A stretch of DNA of 64,000 nucleotides. It comes from Streptomyces showdoensis (GTDB lineage: Bacteria; Actinomycetota; Actinomycetes; Streptomycetales; Streptomycetaceae). Under the pieces are notes generated by a model that was not told where the DNA came from, ran no database searches, and was given only the letters and a program-made list of their open reading frames with translations. Position 1 is the stretch's first letter; every line of letters starts with the position of its first letter. Below, one piece after another: positions 7,265-15,383 of the stretch. The DNA is taken from NCBI RefSeq assembly GCF_039535475.1, contig NZ_BAAAXG010000026.1, positions 1,054,001 through 1,118,000 of the forward strand, given 5' to 3'. The position numbers and the translations under genes are program-made.

Positions 7265-8454
7265 CAGACGATTCCGAGGCCGAGCATGCGGATGGCGTTG
7301 CCGCGCATCAGTTTGTAGACGGTCTCGTCGTCGAGGCCCTTGACGTGGTCGAGGGCGACGTCCTTGGTGTGCGGGAAGGTGGAGTCGACGTGCGGGTAGT
7401 CGGTCTCGAAGGTGGCGTTGTCGCGGCCGACGACGTCGAGCGAGGCGATGCCGTGCTTGTCGCGGAAGAAGCAGCAGAAGATCTGCCGGTAGTAGTAGGT
7501 GGAGGGCGGCTCGGGGATCAGGTCGCGGACCCCGCCCCAGGCGCGGTGCTCCTCCCACACGTCGTCGGCGCGCTCCAGGGCGTACGGGATCCAGCCCATC
7601 TGGCCCTCGCTGTAGGCGAGCGTGAGCCGGGGGAACTTCACCAGGACGCCGGAGAAGAGGAAGTCCATCATCGACGCCATCGCGTTGTTGAAGGAGAGGG
7701 ACGCCTGGACGGCCGGCGGGGCGTCCGGGGAGGCGGCCGGCATCTGGCTGCTGGACCCGATGTGCATGTTCACCACCGTCCCGGTCTCCTGGCAGACCGC
7801 GAAGAACGGGTCCCAGTAGCCGGAGTGGATGGACGGCAGTCCGAGGTGGGTGGGGATCTCGGAGAAGGTGACGGCCTTGACGCCGCGGGCCGCGTTGCGC
7901 CGGATCTCGGCGACGGCGAGGTCGATGTCCCAGAGCGGGATGATGCACAGCGGGATCAGCCGGCCGCCGCTGTCGCCGCACCACTCCTCGACCATCCAGT
8001 CGTTGTAGGCGCGGACGCAGGCGAGGGCGACCTCCTTGTCGTGCGCCTCGGCGAAGGTCTGGCCGCAGAAGCGGGGGAAGGTGGGGAAGCAGAGCGAGGC
8101 CTCGACGTGGTTGAGGTCCATGTCCTTGAGCCGCTCGGCCGGGTCCCAGCAGCCGGGCCGCATCTCGGCGCGGGTGATGCCCTCCAGGGTCATGTCGTCG
8201 CGGTCGAAGCCGACGGCGGCGATGTTCCGCTTGTACGGGAACATGAGGTCCTCGTAGATCCACCAGTCGGTGGGCGGACCGTCGGGGTCCATCGTGATCC
8301 GGTACTTCCCGCCCACGTAGGCGAGCTCGCCGATGCCCGCGGTGAGGGCCTTGGGCCCCCGGTCGCGGTACTTCGCCGGCAGCCAGGTGTCGAAGAGGTG
8401 GGCCGGCTCGATCACGTGGTCGTCGACGCTGATGATGCGGGGCAGTTCCGTCAT
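7264..8454 (-). CDS. Amidohydrolase family protein (ACMSD-like)
   Basis: This 396-aa member of the amidohydrolase-2 family (PF04909) begins MTELPRIISVDDHVIEP, the first metal-ligand strand. VNMHIGSSS lies mid-protein and ETDYPHVDSTFPHT holds the late His/Asp pair. Family members decarboxylate or hydrolyse cyclic and aromatic-derived acids. The length is typical of the actinobacterial group found beside steroid and aromatic catabolic genes. The ATG is preceded by a GGGAGAGG ribosome-binding site. It is the first gene of an operon with two acyl-CoA dehydrogenases and is divergent from an acyl-CoA synthetase. The intervening 133 bp carry two 17-bp palindromes. Confidence 0.9.
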   Translation of the reverse strand: MTELPRIISVDDHVIEPAHLFDTWLPAKYRDRGPKALTAGIGELAYVGGKYRITMDPDGPPTDWWIYEDLMFPYKRNIAAVGFDRDDMTLEGITRAEMRPGCWDPAERLKDMDLNHVEASLCFPTFPRFCGQTFAEAHDKEVALACVRAYNDWMVEEWCGDSGGRLIPLCIIPLWDIDLAVAEIRRNAARGVKAVTFSEIPTHLGLPSIHSGYWDPFFAVCQETGTVVNMHIGSSSQMPAASPDAPPAVQASLSFNNAMASMMDFLFSGVLVKFPRLTLAYSEGQMGWIPYALERADDVWEEHRAWGGVRDLIPEPPSTYYYRQIFCCFFRDKHGIASLDVVGRDNATFETDYPHVDSTFPHTKDVALDHVKGLDDETVYKLMRGNAIRMLGLGIV

Positions 8455-8469
8455 GGAGCCTCTCCCATT

Positions 8470-8486
8470 TCTGATGACCCGTCAGA
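8470..8486. promoter_or_regulatory. 17-bp palindromic operator, copy 3
   Basis: TCTGATGACCCGTCAGA has a perfect right arm and two mismatches in the left arm relative to TCTGACGGNCCGTCAGA. It lies 16 bp upstream of the amidohydrolase start. Confidence 0.55.
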
Positions 8487-8555
8487 TCCTGTGGAGCCAG
8501 GCTAGCCCCGACCCCCTGGACCGACAAGCGCCGGACCTCTACGCTCACCGCACCA

Positions 8556-8572
8556 TCTGACGGAACGTCAGC
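8556..8572. promoter_or_regulatory. 17-bp palindromic operator, copy 4
   Basis: TCTGACGGAACGTCAGC has a perfect left arm and two mismatches in the right arm. It lies immediately upstream of the CoA-ligase ribosome-binding site (CGAGGAG). Confidence 0.55.
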
Positions 8573-8587
8573 CACGAGGAGTACGGG

Positions 8588-10093
8588 ATGAACGAGACCG
8601 CACACGCCCTGGGCGAGTCCCGGACGCTCTGGGAGCTCGTCGAGCGCCGCGCCGCGCTGACCCCCGACCGGCCCGTCCTGCTCCAGGGCGACCGCGTCCT
8701 CACCTTCGGCGAACTCCGCGACCGCGCCGAGCGCTGCGCCGCCGGCCTGTACGGCAGGGGCGTGCGCCCGGGCTCCGTCGTCGCCTGGCAGCTGCCCACC
8801 CGGATCGAGACCGCGGTGCTCTCCTTCGCGCTCGCCCGGCTCGGCGCCGTGCAAACCCCCGTCATCCCCTTCTACCGGGACAAGGAGGTCGGCTTCGCGC
8901 TGCGCGAGTCCGGCGCCGAGTTCTTCGCGGTCCCCGGGGTCTGGCGCGGATTCGACCACGCCGCGATGGCCCGGCGGCTCGGCGCGCGGGGGGTCTTCGA
9001 GGCGTACGAGCCGGACGCGCTGCCCGACGGCGACCCGGCCGTGCTCCCGCCGCCGCCCGCCTCCGGCACCGACGTGCGCTGGATCTACTGGACCTCGGGC
9101 ACCACCTCCGACCCCAAGGGCGTCCTGCACACCGACCGCTCGCTCCTCGCCGGCGGCTCCTGCCTGGCCCACGCCCTGCACCTCAGCGAGGCCGACGTGG
9201 GCTCGATGGCCTTCCCGTACGCGCACATCGCCGGACCCGACTACACGGTGATGCTGCTGCTGTACGGATTCCCCGCGGTCATGTTCGAACAGTTCGCGCT
9301 GCCGGAGGCGCTGGAGGAGTACCGCAAGCACGGCGTCACGGTGGCCGGCGGGTCCACCGCCTTCTACTCGATGTTCCTCGCCGAGCAGCGCAAGCAGCCG
9401 GGCGAGCCGGTCATCCCCACCCTGCGGCTCCTCGCGGGCGGCGGCGCGCCCAAGCCGCCGGAGATCTACCACGCGGTGACGCGCGAGATGGGCTGTCAGC
9501 TCACCCACGGGTACGGCATGACGGAGGTCCCCATGATCACCATGGGCGACCCGGGGGACACCCCCGAGAACCTGGCCGGCACCGAGGGCCGCCCGCCCGC
9601 CGGCATGGAGATACGGATCACCGCCGACGGCGAGGTCCGGCTGCGCGGCGAGGCCGTCTGCCGCGGCTACCTGGACCCGGCGCAGACCGCCGCCGCCTTC
9701 GACGAGGACGGCTTCCTGATCACCGGGGACGTCGGCCGGCTCACCGAGGACGGCCACCTCGTCCTCACCGGGCGGATCAAGGACATCATCATCCGCAAGG
9801 GCGAGAACATCTCGGCCAAGGAGATCGAGGACCTCCTCCACGAGCATCCCGGCGTCGGCGACGCGGCCGTCATCGGACTGCCCGACCCCGAACGCGGCGA
9901 ACGCGTCTGCGCGGTCGTCGAACAGCCCGGGGGCGCCGAGCCGCTGACCCTGGAGACGGTCACGGCCTTCCTCCGCGAGGCGGGACTCTCGGTCTTCAAG
10001 CTGCCCGAACAGCTGGAGGTGGTGGAGGCGCTGCCACGCAACGAGACGCTGCGGAAGGTCCTCAAGTACAAGCTCCGCGAGCGGTACTCCTGA
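8588..10093 (+). CDS. AMP-dependent acyl-CoA synthetase/ligase
   Basis: This 501-aa adenylate-forming enzyme has the phosphate loop WTSGTTSDPKG (residues 168-178), the GYGMTEVP motif, the TGD hinge region and the late RKGENISAKEIED segment. The catalytic lysine region is near the C-terminus (NETLRKVLKYKL). The overall form resembles cyclohexanecarboxylate- or medium-chain acyl-CoA ligases. It activates a carboxylic acid with ATP and CoA and would feed the adjacent acyl-CoA dehydrogenases. It is divergent from the amidohydrolase operon and shares its palindromic sites. Its stop is 12 bp from the end of the convergent STAS gene. Confidence 0.92.
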   Translation: MNETAHALGESRTLWELVERRAALTPDRPVLLQGDRVLTFGELRDRAERCAAGLYGRGVRPGSVVAWQLPTRIETAVLSFALARLGAVQTPVIPFYRDKEVGFALRESGAEFFAVPGVWRGFDHAAMARRLGARGVFEAYEPDALPDGDPAVLPPPPASGTDVRWIYWTSGTTSDPKGVLHTDRSLLAGGSCLAHALHLSEADVGSMAFPYAHIAGPDYTVMLLLYGFPAVMFEQFALPEALEEYRKHGVTVAGGSTAFYSMFLAEQRKQPGEPVIPTLRLLAGGGAPKPPEIYHAVTREMGCQLTHGYGMTEVPMITMGDPGDTPENLAGTEGRPPAGMEIRITADGEVRLRGEAVCRGYLDPAQTAAAFDEDGFLITGDVGRLTEDGHLVLTGRIKDIIIRKGENISAKEIEDLLHEHPGVGDAAVIGLPDPERGERVCAVVEQPGGAEPLTLETVTAFLREAGLSVFKLPEQLEVVEALPRNETLRKVLKYKLRERYS

Positions 10094-10105
10094 GCACCAC
10101 GGGAC

Positions 10106-10495
10106 TCAGCAGGCGGGGGCCGCCGTGCGGAGCGGCTCGGCCGAATCGTCGAGGGCCGCGGGGAGGTCCTCGTACACCTCGAAGAGGCGGCGGACCCCCA
10201 GGGCGCCGAGGACCCGGTTGACATGGGCGCCGTCCTCGGCGCCGCGGGCGGGCAGGACCATCCGGAGGTGGCCGCCGCAGGAGCGCATCAGCCGCCGGGC
10301 GGCGACGAGCACGCCGACGCCGCTGGAGTCGCAGAAGCGGACCCCGGCCAGGTCGAGGACCAGCTCGTGCCGGCCGGCCGCGACGGCGTCGTGGACGCGT
10401 CTGCGGATCAGCGGGGAGGTGACCAGGTCCAGTTCGCCGCTGATGCGCAGCACGGTCCATCGGTTCTGCTCGTCCTCGTCGACCCGGATCGTCAC
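10106..10495 (-). CDS. STAS domain anti-sigma factor antagonist
   Basis: This 129-aa protein has one STAS domain. The beta-strand ISGELDLVTSP is followed by the conserved FCDSSGVGVLVAA, where Ser57/Ser58 is the site phosphorylated by RsbW-type kinases in this family. When unphosphorylated such proteins sequester the anti-sigma factor. The GTG start has AAAGGCG upstream. The C-terminal extension after the core STAS fold (about residue 105 on) is acidic and ends in Cys. The gene is divergent from the sigma factor gene starting 226 bp away, and the RsbW-like gene at 4337-4771 is a candidate partner. Confidence 0.92.
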   Translation of the reverse strand: MTIRVDEDEQNRWTVLRISGELDLVTSPLIRRRVHDAVAAGRHELVLDLAGVRFCDSSGVGVLVAARRLMRSCGGHLRMVLPARGAEDGAHVNRVLGALGVRRLFEVYEDLPAALDDSAEPLRTAAPAC

Positions 10496-10720
10496 GAGCG
10501 GCGCCTTTCAAACGGAGGCAGTGCTTCCCGTGGTCTCCGCTGCCCCGTCGGGGGGCCGCGAAACCCCCGGGGCCGAGGTTGCCCCGTTCCTTACCATCCC
10601 CGAATCCGTCAAGGGCGCACTTGCGGCAAAGAGGAGTGCGCCGGGTCCGGGCGCATTACTTTGGAGAAGAACCCGGTCAGGAGGGCCGGGGCGTCGGGAG
10701 GGCTGCCGGGAGGGCTTCGG

Positions 10721-11305
10721 ATGGCGAAGGACACACCGCCGCGCTGGGACCGCAGGATGCAACAGCGGCTCGCACGCGGCGAGGCGGCCGCCCTCGGCGA
10801 GCTGTACGACCGCTTCGCCTCCCTCGTGCACAGCCTCGCCCACCGGGTGCTCGACGACGACGACGCGGCCGACCAGGTCACCCGCGAGGTCTTCGGCTAC
10901 ATCTGGGAGAACCCCGACGCCTACGACCCCAAGCAGGGCAACCTGCGCGCCTGGGTCGCCCGGCTCACCCAGCGGCAGGCCGTGCACCGGCTGCGGCAGT
11001 CCGAGGCGGAGGCGTACGCGGAGCGCGGCGAGGGTTCGGCGGAGGAGCTGGAGCAGAAGGTGCGCCGGGCCTCGGTCGCGGCCCGCGCGGACTACATCGT
11101 GACCTCCATGCCGACGCCGCTGCGGCAGGCACTGGAGCTGGCGTACTTCCAGCGCCGGGACTACCGGCAGACCGCCGCGGACCTGGGCGTCACCGAGGAC
11201 GAGGCGCGGCGCCGGCTGCGGCTCGGGCTCCAGCTGCTGTCCACGGCCAACACCCGTCCGCTGGAGGGCTCTTCTCCGCCCGGCTCCTACGGACGTCCGC
11301 TGTGA
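10721..11305 (+). CDS. RNA polymerase sigma-70 family (ECF-like) sigma factor
   Basis: This 194-aa protein has region 2 at about residues 20-85 (GELYDRFASLVHSLAHRVL to TQRQAVHRLR). Its region-4 helix-turn-helix is at about residues 125-180 (PTPLRQALELAYFQRRDYRQTAADLGVTEDEARRRL). The ATG at 10721 follows GGGAGGG and gives a normal ECF length. The stop overlaps the GTG of the next gene, whose N-terminus is a zinc-finger anti-sigma domain. That is the standard layout of a sigma factor with its membrane-free ZAS regulator. The 200 bp upstream hold the promoter region shared with the divergent STAS gene; I recognise no specific operator there. Confidence 0.92.
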   Translation: MAKDTPPRWDRRMQQRLARGEAAALGELYDRFASLVHSLAHRVLDDDDAADQVTREVFGYIWENPDAYDPKQGNLRAWVARLTQRQAVHRLRQSEAEAYAERGEGSAEELEQKVRRASVAARADYIVTSMPTPLRQALELAYFQRRDYRQTAADLGVTEDEARRRLRLGLQLLSTANTRPLEGSSPPGSYGRPL

Positions 11306-12522
11306 CCGGGGCGAACGGCGATCCTGAGGAGACCGCACGCGCCCCGCGGATACCGGGCCCGAGGTGGGCGGCGGACGACCACGCGGACCTGTCGTCCCCG
11401 CCGCCGGACCCGCCGGAGCCGCCGCTCCCGCACCGCGTCCTCAAGTCGCTCCTCGGCGCCTGGGCGCTGTCCGCCTGCTCGCCCGAGGAGACGCAGGCCG
11501 TCGAGGACCACCTCACCGAGTGCGCGCCGTGCGCCGACGAGGCGCTGCGGCTGCGCGACGCGGTCGGGCTGCTGCACGCCGAGCGCGACCTGGACCTCGA
11601 CCCGCTGCTGCGCTCGCGGGTCCTGGAGAACTGCCTCGGCCGGCGCCCGGCGCGTATCCCGGTGCCCGTCTGGGCCACCCCGTACGACGCCGAGACCGCG
11701 CGGCTCGACGCGCTGCTGCGCGACATCGGCGAGTCGGAGTGGCACGCGCCGGTGCGGCTGAAGTGGTTCGAGGACGAGCGCCGGGTGAACCGGAAGACGA
11801 CCGTGGCCGGGGTGATCGGGCACCTCCTCGCGGTGGACGGCCTGGTGGCGGCGTCCCTCGGCCTGGACGACCCGCTGGGTCCCGGCGTGGGCGAGCTCTC
11901 CCCCGCCGAGCGCACCGAGGCCTACTGGAACGGCTCGCCCCGGCCGCCGACCCGCGCGGTCCGCGAGCCCTGGCGGGAGCAGAGCCACACCCTCATCCGC
12001 ACCGCCTCCTTCGCGGGCCGCGGGGTCGCGGACCTGACGGTGACGTACGGCGACTTCGCGCTGCCGCTGCGGGACTCGCTCCTGGAGCGGGCCTTCGAGT
12101 GCTGGGTGCACGCGGAGGACATCGCGCAGGCGGTCGCCTATCCGTACGACCCGCCGAGCGGCGCGCACATGCACGACATGATCGACCTCGCGGCCCGGCT
12201 GCTCCCGGCGACCCTCGCCGGACGCCGCCGTACGGGCCTGGCGGCCCCGCCCCGCGAGCTCGTCGCGGCCGGCTCGCCCGGGCGCTCCCTCCACCTGGAG
12301 ATCGAGGGCGCGGGCGGCGGCCACTGGTACATCGCCCTGGACTCCCCCGCGGCGCTCGGCTCCCGCGAGCACACGGTGGCACAGGTGGCGATGGACGGCG
12401 CCGAGTTCTTCCAGCTGGTCGCCGGTCACATCCCGCCGGAGGAGGCCGCCGCCGGCCAGGACGGCGACCGCGAGGCGATCCGCGACGTGCTGTGCGCGGC
12501 GGCGTCCTTGAGCCGGATGTAG
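11302..12522 (+). CDS. Zinc-finger anti-sigma domain fused to a maleylpyruvate isomerase-like (mycothiol-dependent) domain
   Basis: This 406-aa protein starts at a GTG overlapping the sigma-factor stop (GTGA). After a Pro-rich leader comes a ZAS zinc finger, HLTECAPC (His70, Cys74, Cys77) with a further Cys59. The remaining 280 residues match the mycothiol-dependent maleylpyruvate isomerase fold (MDMPI_N): TVAGVIGHLLAVDGLVAAS carries the helix with a metal-ligand His, and FECWVHAEDIAQAV carries the second His/Asp cluster. There is no transmembrane segment. The fusion suggests a cytoplasmic anti-sigma factor whose C-terminal domain senses or handles a thiol or metal. Whether it is still an active enzyme cannot be told. 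Confidence 0.88.
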   Translation: MTGANGDPEETARAPRIPGPRWAADDHADLSSPPPDPPEPPLPHRVLKSLLGAWALSACSPEETQAVEDHLTECAPCADEALRLRDAVGLLHAERDLDLDPLLRSRVLENCLGRRPARIPVPVWATPYDAETARLDALLRDIGESEWHAPVRLKWFEDERRVNRKTTVAGVIGHLLAVDGLVAASLGLDDPLGPGVGELSPAERTEAYWNGSPRPPTRAVREPWREQSHTLIRTASFAGRGVADLTVTYGDFALPLRDSLLERAFECWVHAEDIAQAVAYPYDPPSGAHMHDMIDLAARLLPATLAGRRRTGLAAPPRELVAAGSPGRSLHLEIEGAGGGHWYIALDSPAALGSREHTVAQVAMDGAEFFQLVAGHIPPEEAAAGQDGDREAIRDVLCAAASLSRM

Positions 12523-12528
12523 CGGAGG

Positions 12529-12547
12529 GCGCCCCGGGCCGGGGCGC
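12529..12547. terminator. Hairpin between convergent genes
   Basis: A 7-bp stem GCGCCCC/GGGGCGC with a GGGCC loop lies just after the zinc-finger fusion gene and before the end of the convergent purU. Confidence 0.55.
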
Positions 12548-12564
12548 GGCGGGCGTCCGCGGGG

Positions 12565-13416
12565 CTACGCGAAGACGACCGTGCGACGGCCGTTCAGCAG
12601 GATGCGGCGTTCGGCGTGCCACTTCACGGCGCGGGCCAGGGCCTGGCACTCGACGTCGCGGCCGATCGCCACCAGCTGGTCGGGGGTCACCTCGTGGCCG
12701 ACCCGCTCGACCTCCTGCTCGATGATCGGGCCCTCGTCGAGGTCCGCCGTGACGTAGTGGGCGGTGGCACCGATCAGCTTCACGCCGCGGGCGTGCGCCT
12801 GGTGGTAGGGCTTGGCGCCCTTGAAGCTGGGGAGGAAGGAGTGGTGGATGTTGATGATCCGCCCGGAGAGCCGCTTGCACAGGTCGTCGGAGAGGACCTG
12901 CATGTAGCGGGCGAGGACGACCAGCTCGACGTTCTCCTCGTCGACCAGGGCGAGGAGCTCCGCCTCGGCCTCCGCCTTGGTGTCCTTGGTGACCGGGATG
13001 TGCCGGAAGGGGATCCCGTAGGAGCCGGCCAGTGCCGAGAACTCGGTGTGGTTGGAGACGACCGCCACGATCTCGACGGGCAGCGCCCCGATCCGCGAGC
13101 GGAACAGCAGGTCGTTCAGGCAGTGGCCGAACTTCGACACCATGAGCACGACGCGCATCCGCTCGTCGGCCCGGTTGATCTGCCAGTCCATCGTGAACGA
13201 GTCGCCCACCGCGGCGAAGCTGGCCCGCAGCTTCTCCACCGTGACCGGCGCCTCCGCCGAGAAGTGGACCCGCATGAAGAAGAGACCGGTGTCGCGGTCC
13301 CCGAACTGCTGGCTGTCCTCGATGTTGCATCCCGTGATGAAGAGATAGCTCGACACGGCGTGCACGATGCCCTGCTTGTCGGGGCAGGAGAGGGTGAGGA
13401 CGTACTGGTCGGTCAT
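12565..13416 (-). CDS. purU: Formyltetrahydrofolate deformylase
   Basis: This 283-aa enzyme has an N-terminal ACT domain (LTLSCPDKQGIVHAVSSYLF, residues 6-25) followed by the formyltransferase N-terminal fold. The catalytic triad region is clear: Asn-Ile-His-His-Ser-Phe, GATAHYV and DEGPIIEQ. It hydrolyses 10-formyl-THF to formate and THF, balancing one-carbon pools and supplying formate for purine synthesis. Length and motif order are canonical. The ATG at 13416 has no Shine-Dalgarno sequence but is six bases downstream of CAGGCT, consistent with a leaderless start. Confidence 0.96.
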   Translation of the reverse strand: MTDQYVLTLSCPDKQGIVHAVSSYLFITGCNIEDSQQFGDRDTGLFFMRVHFSAEAPVTVEKLRASFAAVGDSFTMDWQINRADERMRVVLMVSKFGHCLNDLLFRSRIGALPVEIVAVVSNHTEFSALAGSYGIPFRHIPVTKDTKAEAEAELLALVDEENVELVVLARYMQVLSDDLCKRLSGRIINIHHSFLPSFKGAKPYHQAHARGVKLIGATAHYVTADLDEGPIIEQEVERVGHEVTPDQLVAIGRDVECQALARAVKWHAERRILLNGRRTVVFA

Positions 13417-13462
13417 TGGCCCAGCCTGCCACACCGGGCGGACCGCCCCGCGCCGCCGTCCG

Positions 13463-13969
13463 TCAGGCGGAACGGGTCATGATGCGCAGGATCTCCAGGG
13501 AACGCGGGGGCACCTCGGGGTCCTCCCCGTCCGCCGTCGCCATCCGTACGTGTGCCTCGCGGGCGGCCCGCACCGCCTCCGGCCACCCGTGGTGCTCCAG
13601 GTACGCGGAGACCGGGGCGTCCGGGCCGACCTGGTGCATGATCCGCAGCACCCGCAGCACGGCGACGTCCACCAGGGCGGCCTCGCCGGAGTCGCGGAAG
13701 ATCGTTCCCACGTACTTCTCGGCGGACCAGTTGTCCAGCCAGGTGTCCTCGACCAGGCGGTAGACGGCGTCGGTGACGTCGCCGTACCCCTCCTGGCCGG
13801 CCAGCCAGGTCGTCTCGTGGAACCCCGGGTCCGAAAGCATGTGGAGCGCCGAGCGCACGTTGCTGCGCCAGCGCCACCACGGCATGTCGTTGAGAGGCAT
13901 GCCGCCCATGGTGGAGGAGCGACGGCCGCGACGGGAAGAGTTCACCGAAGGGGAGGTGGTACCGGACAT
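13463..13969 (-). CDS. Conserved hypothetical protein (SCO4402-like family)
   Basis: This 168-aa soluble protein is rich in Trp/Arg near the start (NDMPWWRWRSNVRSALHML). It continues with helical segments DAVYRLVEDTWLDNW and DVAVLRVLRIMHQVG. It resembles a small Streptomyces family I recall beside purU in S. coelicolor; its function is unknown. The ATG at 13969 has no ribosome-binding site but TACGAT lies six bases upstream, so it may be leaderless. Internal Met codons (MGGMPLNDM) offer alternative starts. It lies upstream of purU on the same strand with a 46-bp gap and may be co-transcribed with it. Confidence 0.8.
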   Translation of the reverse strand: MSGTTSPSVNSSRRGRRSSTMGGMPLNDMPWWRWRSNVRSALHMLSDPGFHETTWLAGQEGYGDVTDAVYRLVEDTWLDNWSAEKYVGTIFRDSGEAALVDVAVLRVLRIMHQVGPDAPVSAYLEHHGWPEAVRAAREAHVRMATADGEDPEVPPRSLEILRIMTRSA

Positions 13970-14096
13970 CGCTCGATCGTACGTTCACCCACTGACAGCG
14001 CCCGTTCCGGGCCCGGGCGGCCCCTGTAATTCACCTTCTCGTCACCCAGCGTTGAAGCGTGCTCACTCCCGCGTTACCCGTGGGGCGGAATTGTGC

Positions 14097-15368
14097 ATGC
14101 CCATGACCGGTAGGCGACTCACTTCACTCATCGCGTACGTCACGACAGCGGCGACAGGTGTGTCGCTGCTCACCGGCTGCGGCGTACTCCCTGGAGCCAC
14201 GGGGGGCTCCAGGGAGCCCGTCACCGTCATGACCTGGGCACCCGACCAGACCCGCGCCACCAACATGCCCGGCATGCCCGCCATGGCCCAGGCCTACGCC
14301 CGCTGGGTCAACAGCCAGGGCGGCCTCGACGGGCACGAGCTGCGCGTCCTGACCTGCAACGAACAGAACACCACCGCCGGCGCCGCCGCGTGCGCCCGCC
14401 GGGCCGTCCGCGAGGGCGCCGTCGCCGTCGTCGGCTCGTACAGCCAGAACGGGCGCGCCTTCATGGCCCCCCTGGAGGCCGCCGGCATCCCGTACATCGG
14501 CGGCTACGGGATCTCCGAGGACGAGTTCACCTCCCCGCTCTCGTACCCCGTCAACGGCGGCCAGGCCTCCCTCATCGCCGGGCACGGCATGCAGCTCGCG
14601 GCCGGCTGCCGCAAGGTCTCCCTGGTCCGCCCGGACACCATCGCCGGGGACAAGCTGCCCGACCTGCTCAACTCCGGCCTGCGCAAGGCCAGCCACCGCA
14701 AGGCCATCGACATCCCGGCCGTCGAGGACGCCGCCGAGTACACCGAGCAGGCCGACCGGGCCCGCGCCCGGGCCGGGGACGAGGGCGGCTGCGTCACCGC
14801 CGTCCTCGGCGAGCGCACCCAGACCTTCTTCGACTCCTTCCGGCGCCTGCCGGAGGAGGAGAAGGACAAGGACGGGAGCACCGTGCGGATCTCCTCCGTG
14901 CTCGGCAGCGTCGGCCAGCCCCTCATCGACCGCACCGGAGGCGCGCACAGCCCCTTCGAGGGCGCGTTCGTCACCGGCTGGTACCCCGACGCCGACGACG
15001 GGAGCTGGGCCCCGATGCGCAAGGTGATCAAGGAGCACGCCTTCGTCGACAACCGGGTCGACCCCTCGGACGCGGGCGTGCAGACCACCTGGATCGCGTA
15101 CACCGTGCTCAAGCAGGTCGTGGAGTCCCTCGACAGCGACCGGGTCACCGCCGTGCAGCTCTCGCACGCCCTCGACAACGGCGTGCGGATCGACACCGGC
15201 GGCCTGACCCCCGCCCTGCGCTGGCGGTACGACGACCTGCTCGGCGCCCCCGGCTTCCCCCGGATCGTCAACCACGACGTGACGTTCCAGGTGGTCCGCC
15301 AGGGGCGGCTCGTGGCGCAGAAGCCCGGCTTCGTCGACGTCGGCGAGACCGTGCTGGCGGCGCCGTAG
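14097..15368 (+). CDS. ABC transporter substrate-binding lipoprotein (branched-chain amino-acid type)
   Basis: This protein of about 423 aa has an N-terminal signal ending in the lipobox LLTGC, so it is lipid-anchored outside the membrane. The mature part has the two-lobed periplasmic-binding fold of the Leu/Ile/Val or amide-binding class: YARWVNSQGGLDGHELRVLTC, GAVAVVGSYSQNG and AAGIPYIGGYG. No ABC permease or ATPase is adjacent, so its partner lies elsewhere, or it senses rather than transports. The ATG at 14097 is seven bases after GGGGCGGAA; an in-frame ATG at 14103 is possible but too far from that site. Its stop is 15 bp from the convergent Q/P-rich protein gene. Confidence 0.87.
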   Translation: MPMTGRRLTSLIAYVTTAATGVSLLTGCGVLPGATGGSREPVTVMTWAPDQTRATNMPGMPAMAQAYARWVNSQGGLDGHELRVLTCNEQNTTAGAAACARRAVREGAVAVVGSYSQNGRAFMAPLEAAGIPYIGGYGISEDEFTSPLSYPVNGGQASLIAGHGMQLAAGCRKVSLVRPDTIAGDKLPDLLNSGLRKASHRKAIDIPAVEDAAEYTEQADRARARAGDEGGCVTAVLGERTQTFFDSFRRLPEEEKDKDGSTVRISSVLGSVGQPLIDRTGGAHSPFEGAFVTGWYPDADDGSWAPMRKVIKEHAFVDNRVDPSDAGVQTTWIAYTVLKQVVESLDSDRVTAVQLSHALDNGVRIDTGGLTPALRWRYDDLLGAPGFPRIVNHDVTFQVVRQGRLVAQKPGFVDVGETVLAAP

Positions 15369-15383
15369 CCCGCGCGGCGACGC

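Noticed and set aside
1148..10093. A secondary-metabolite biosynthetic gene cluster
   Set aside because: There are no polyketide, peptide or terpene synthase genes; the enzymes fit catabolism of a CoA-activated acid.
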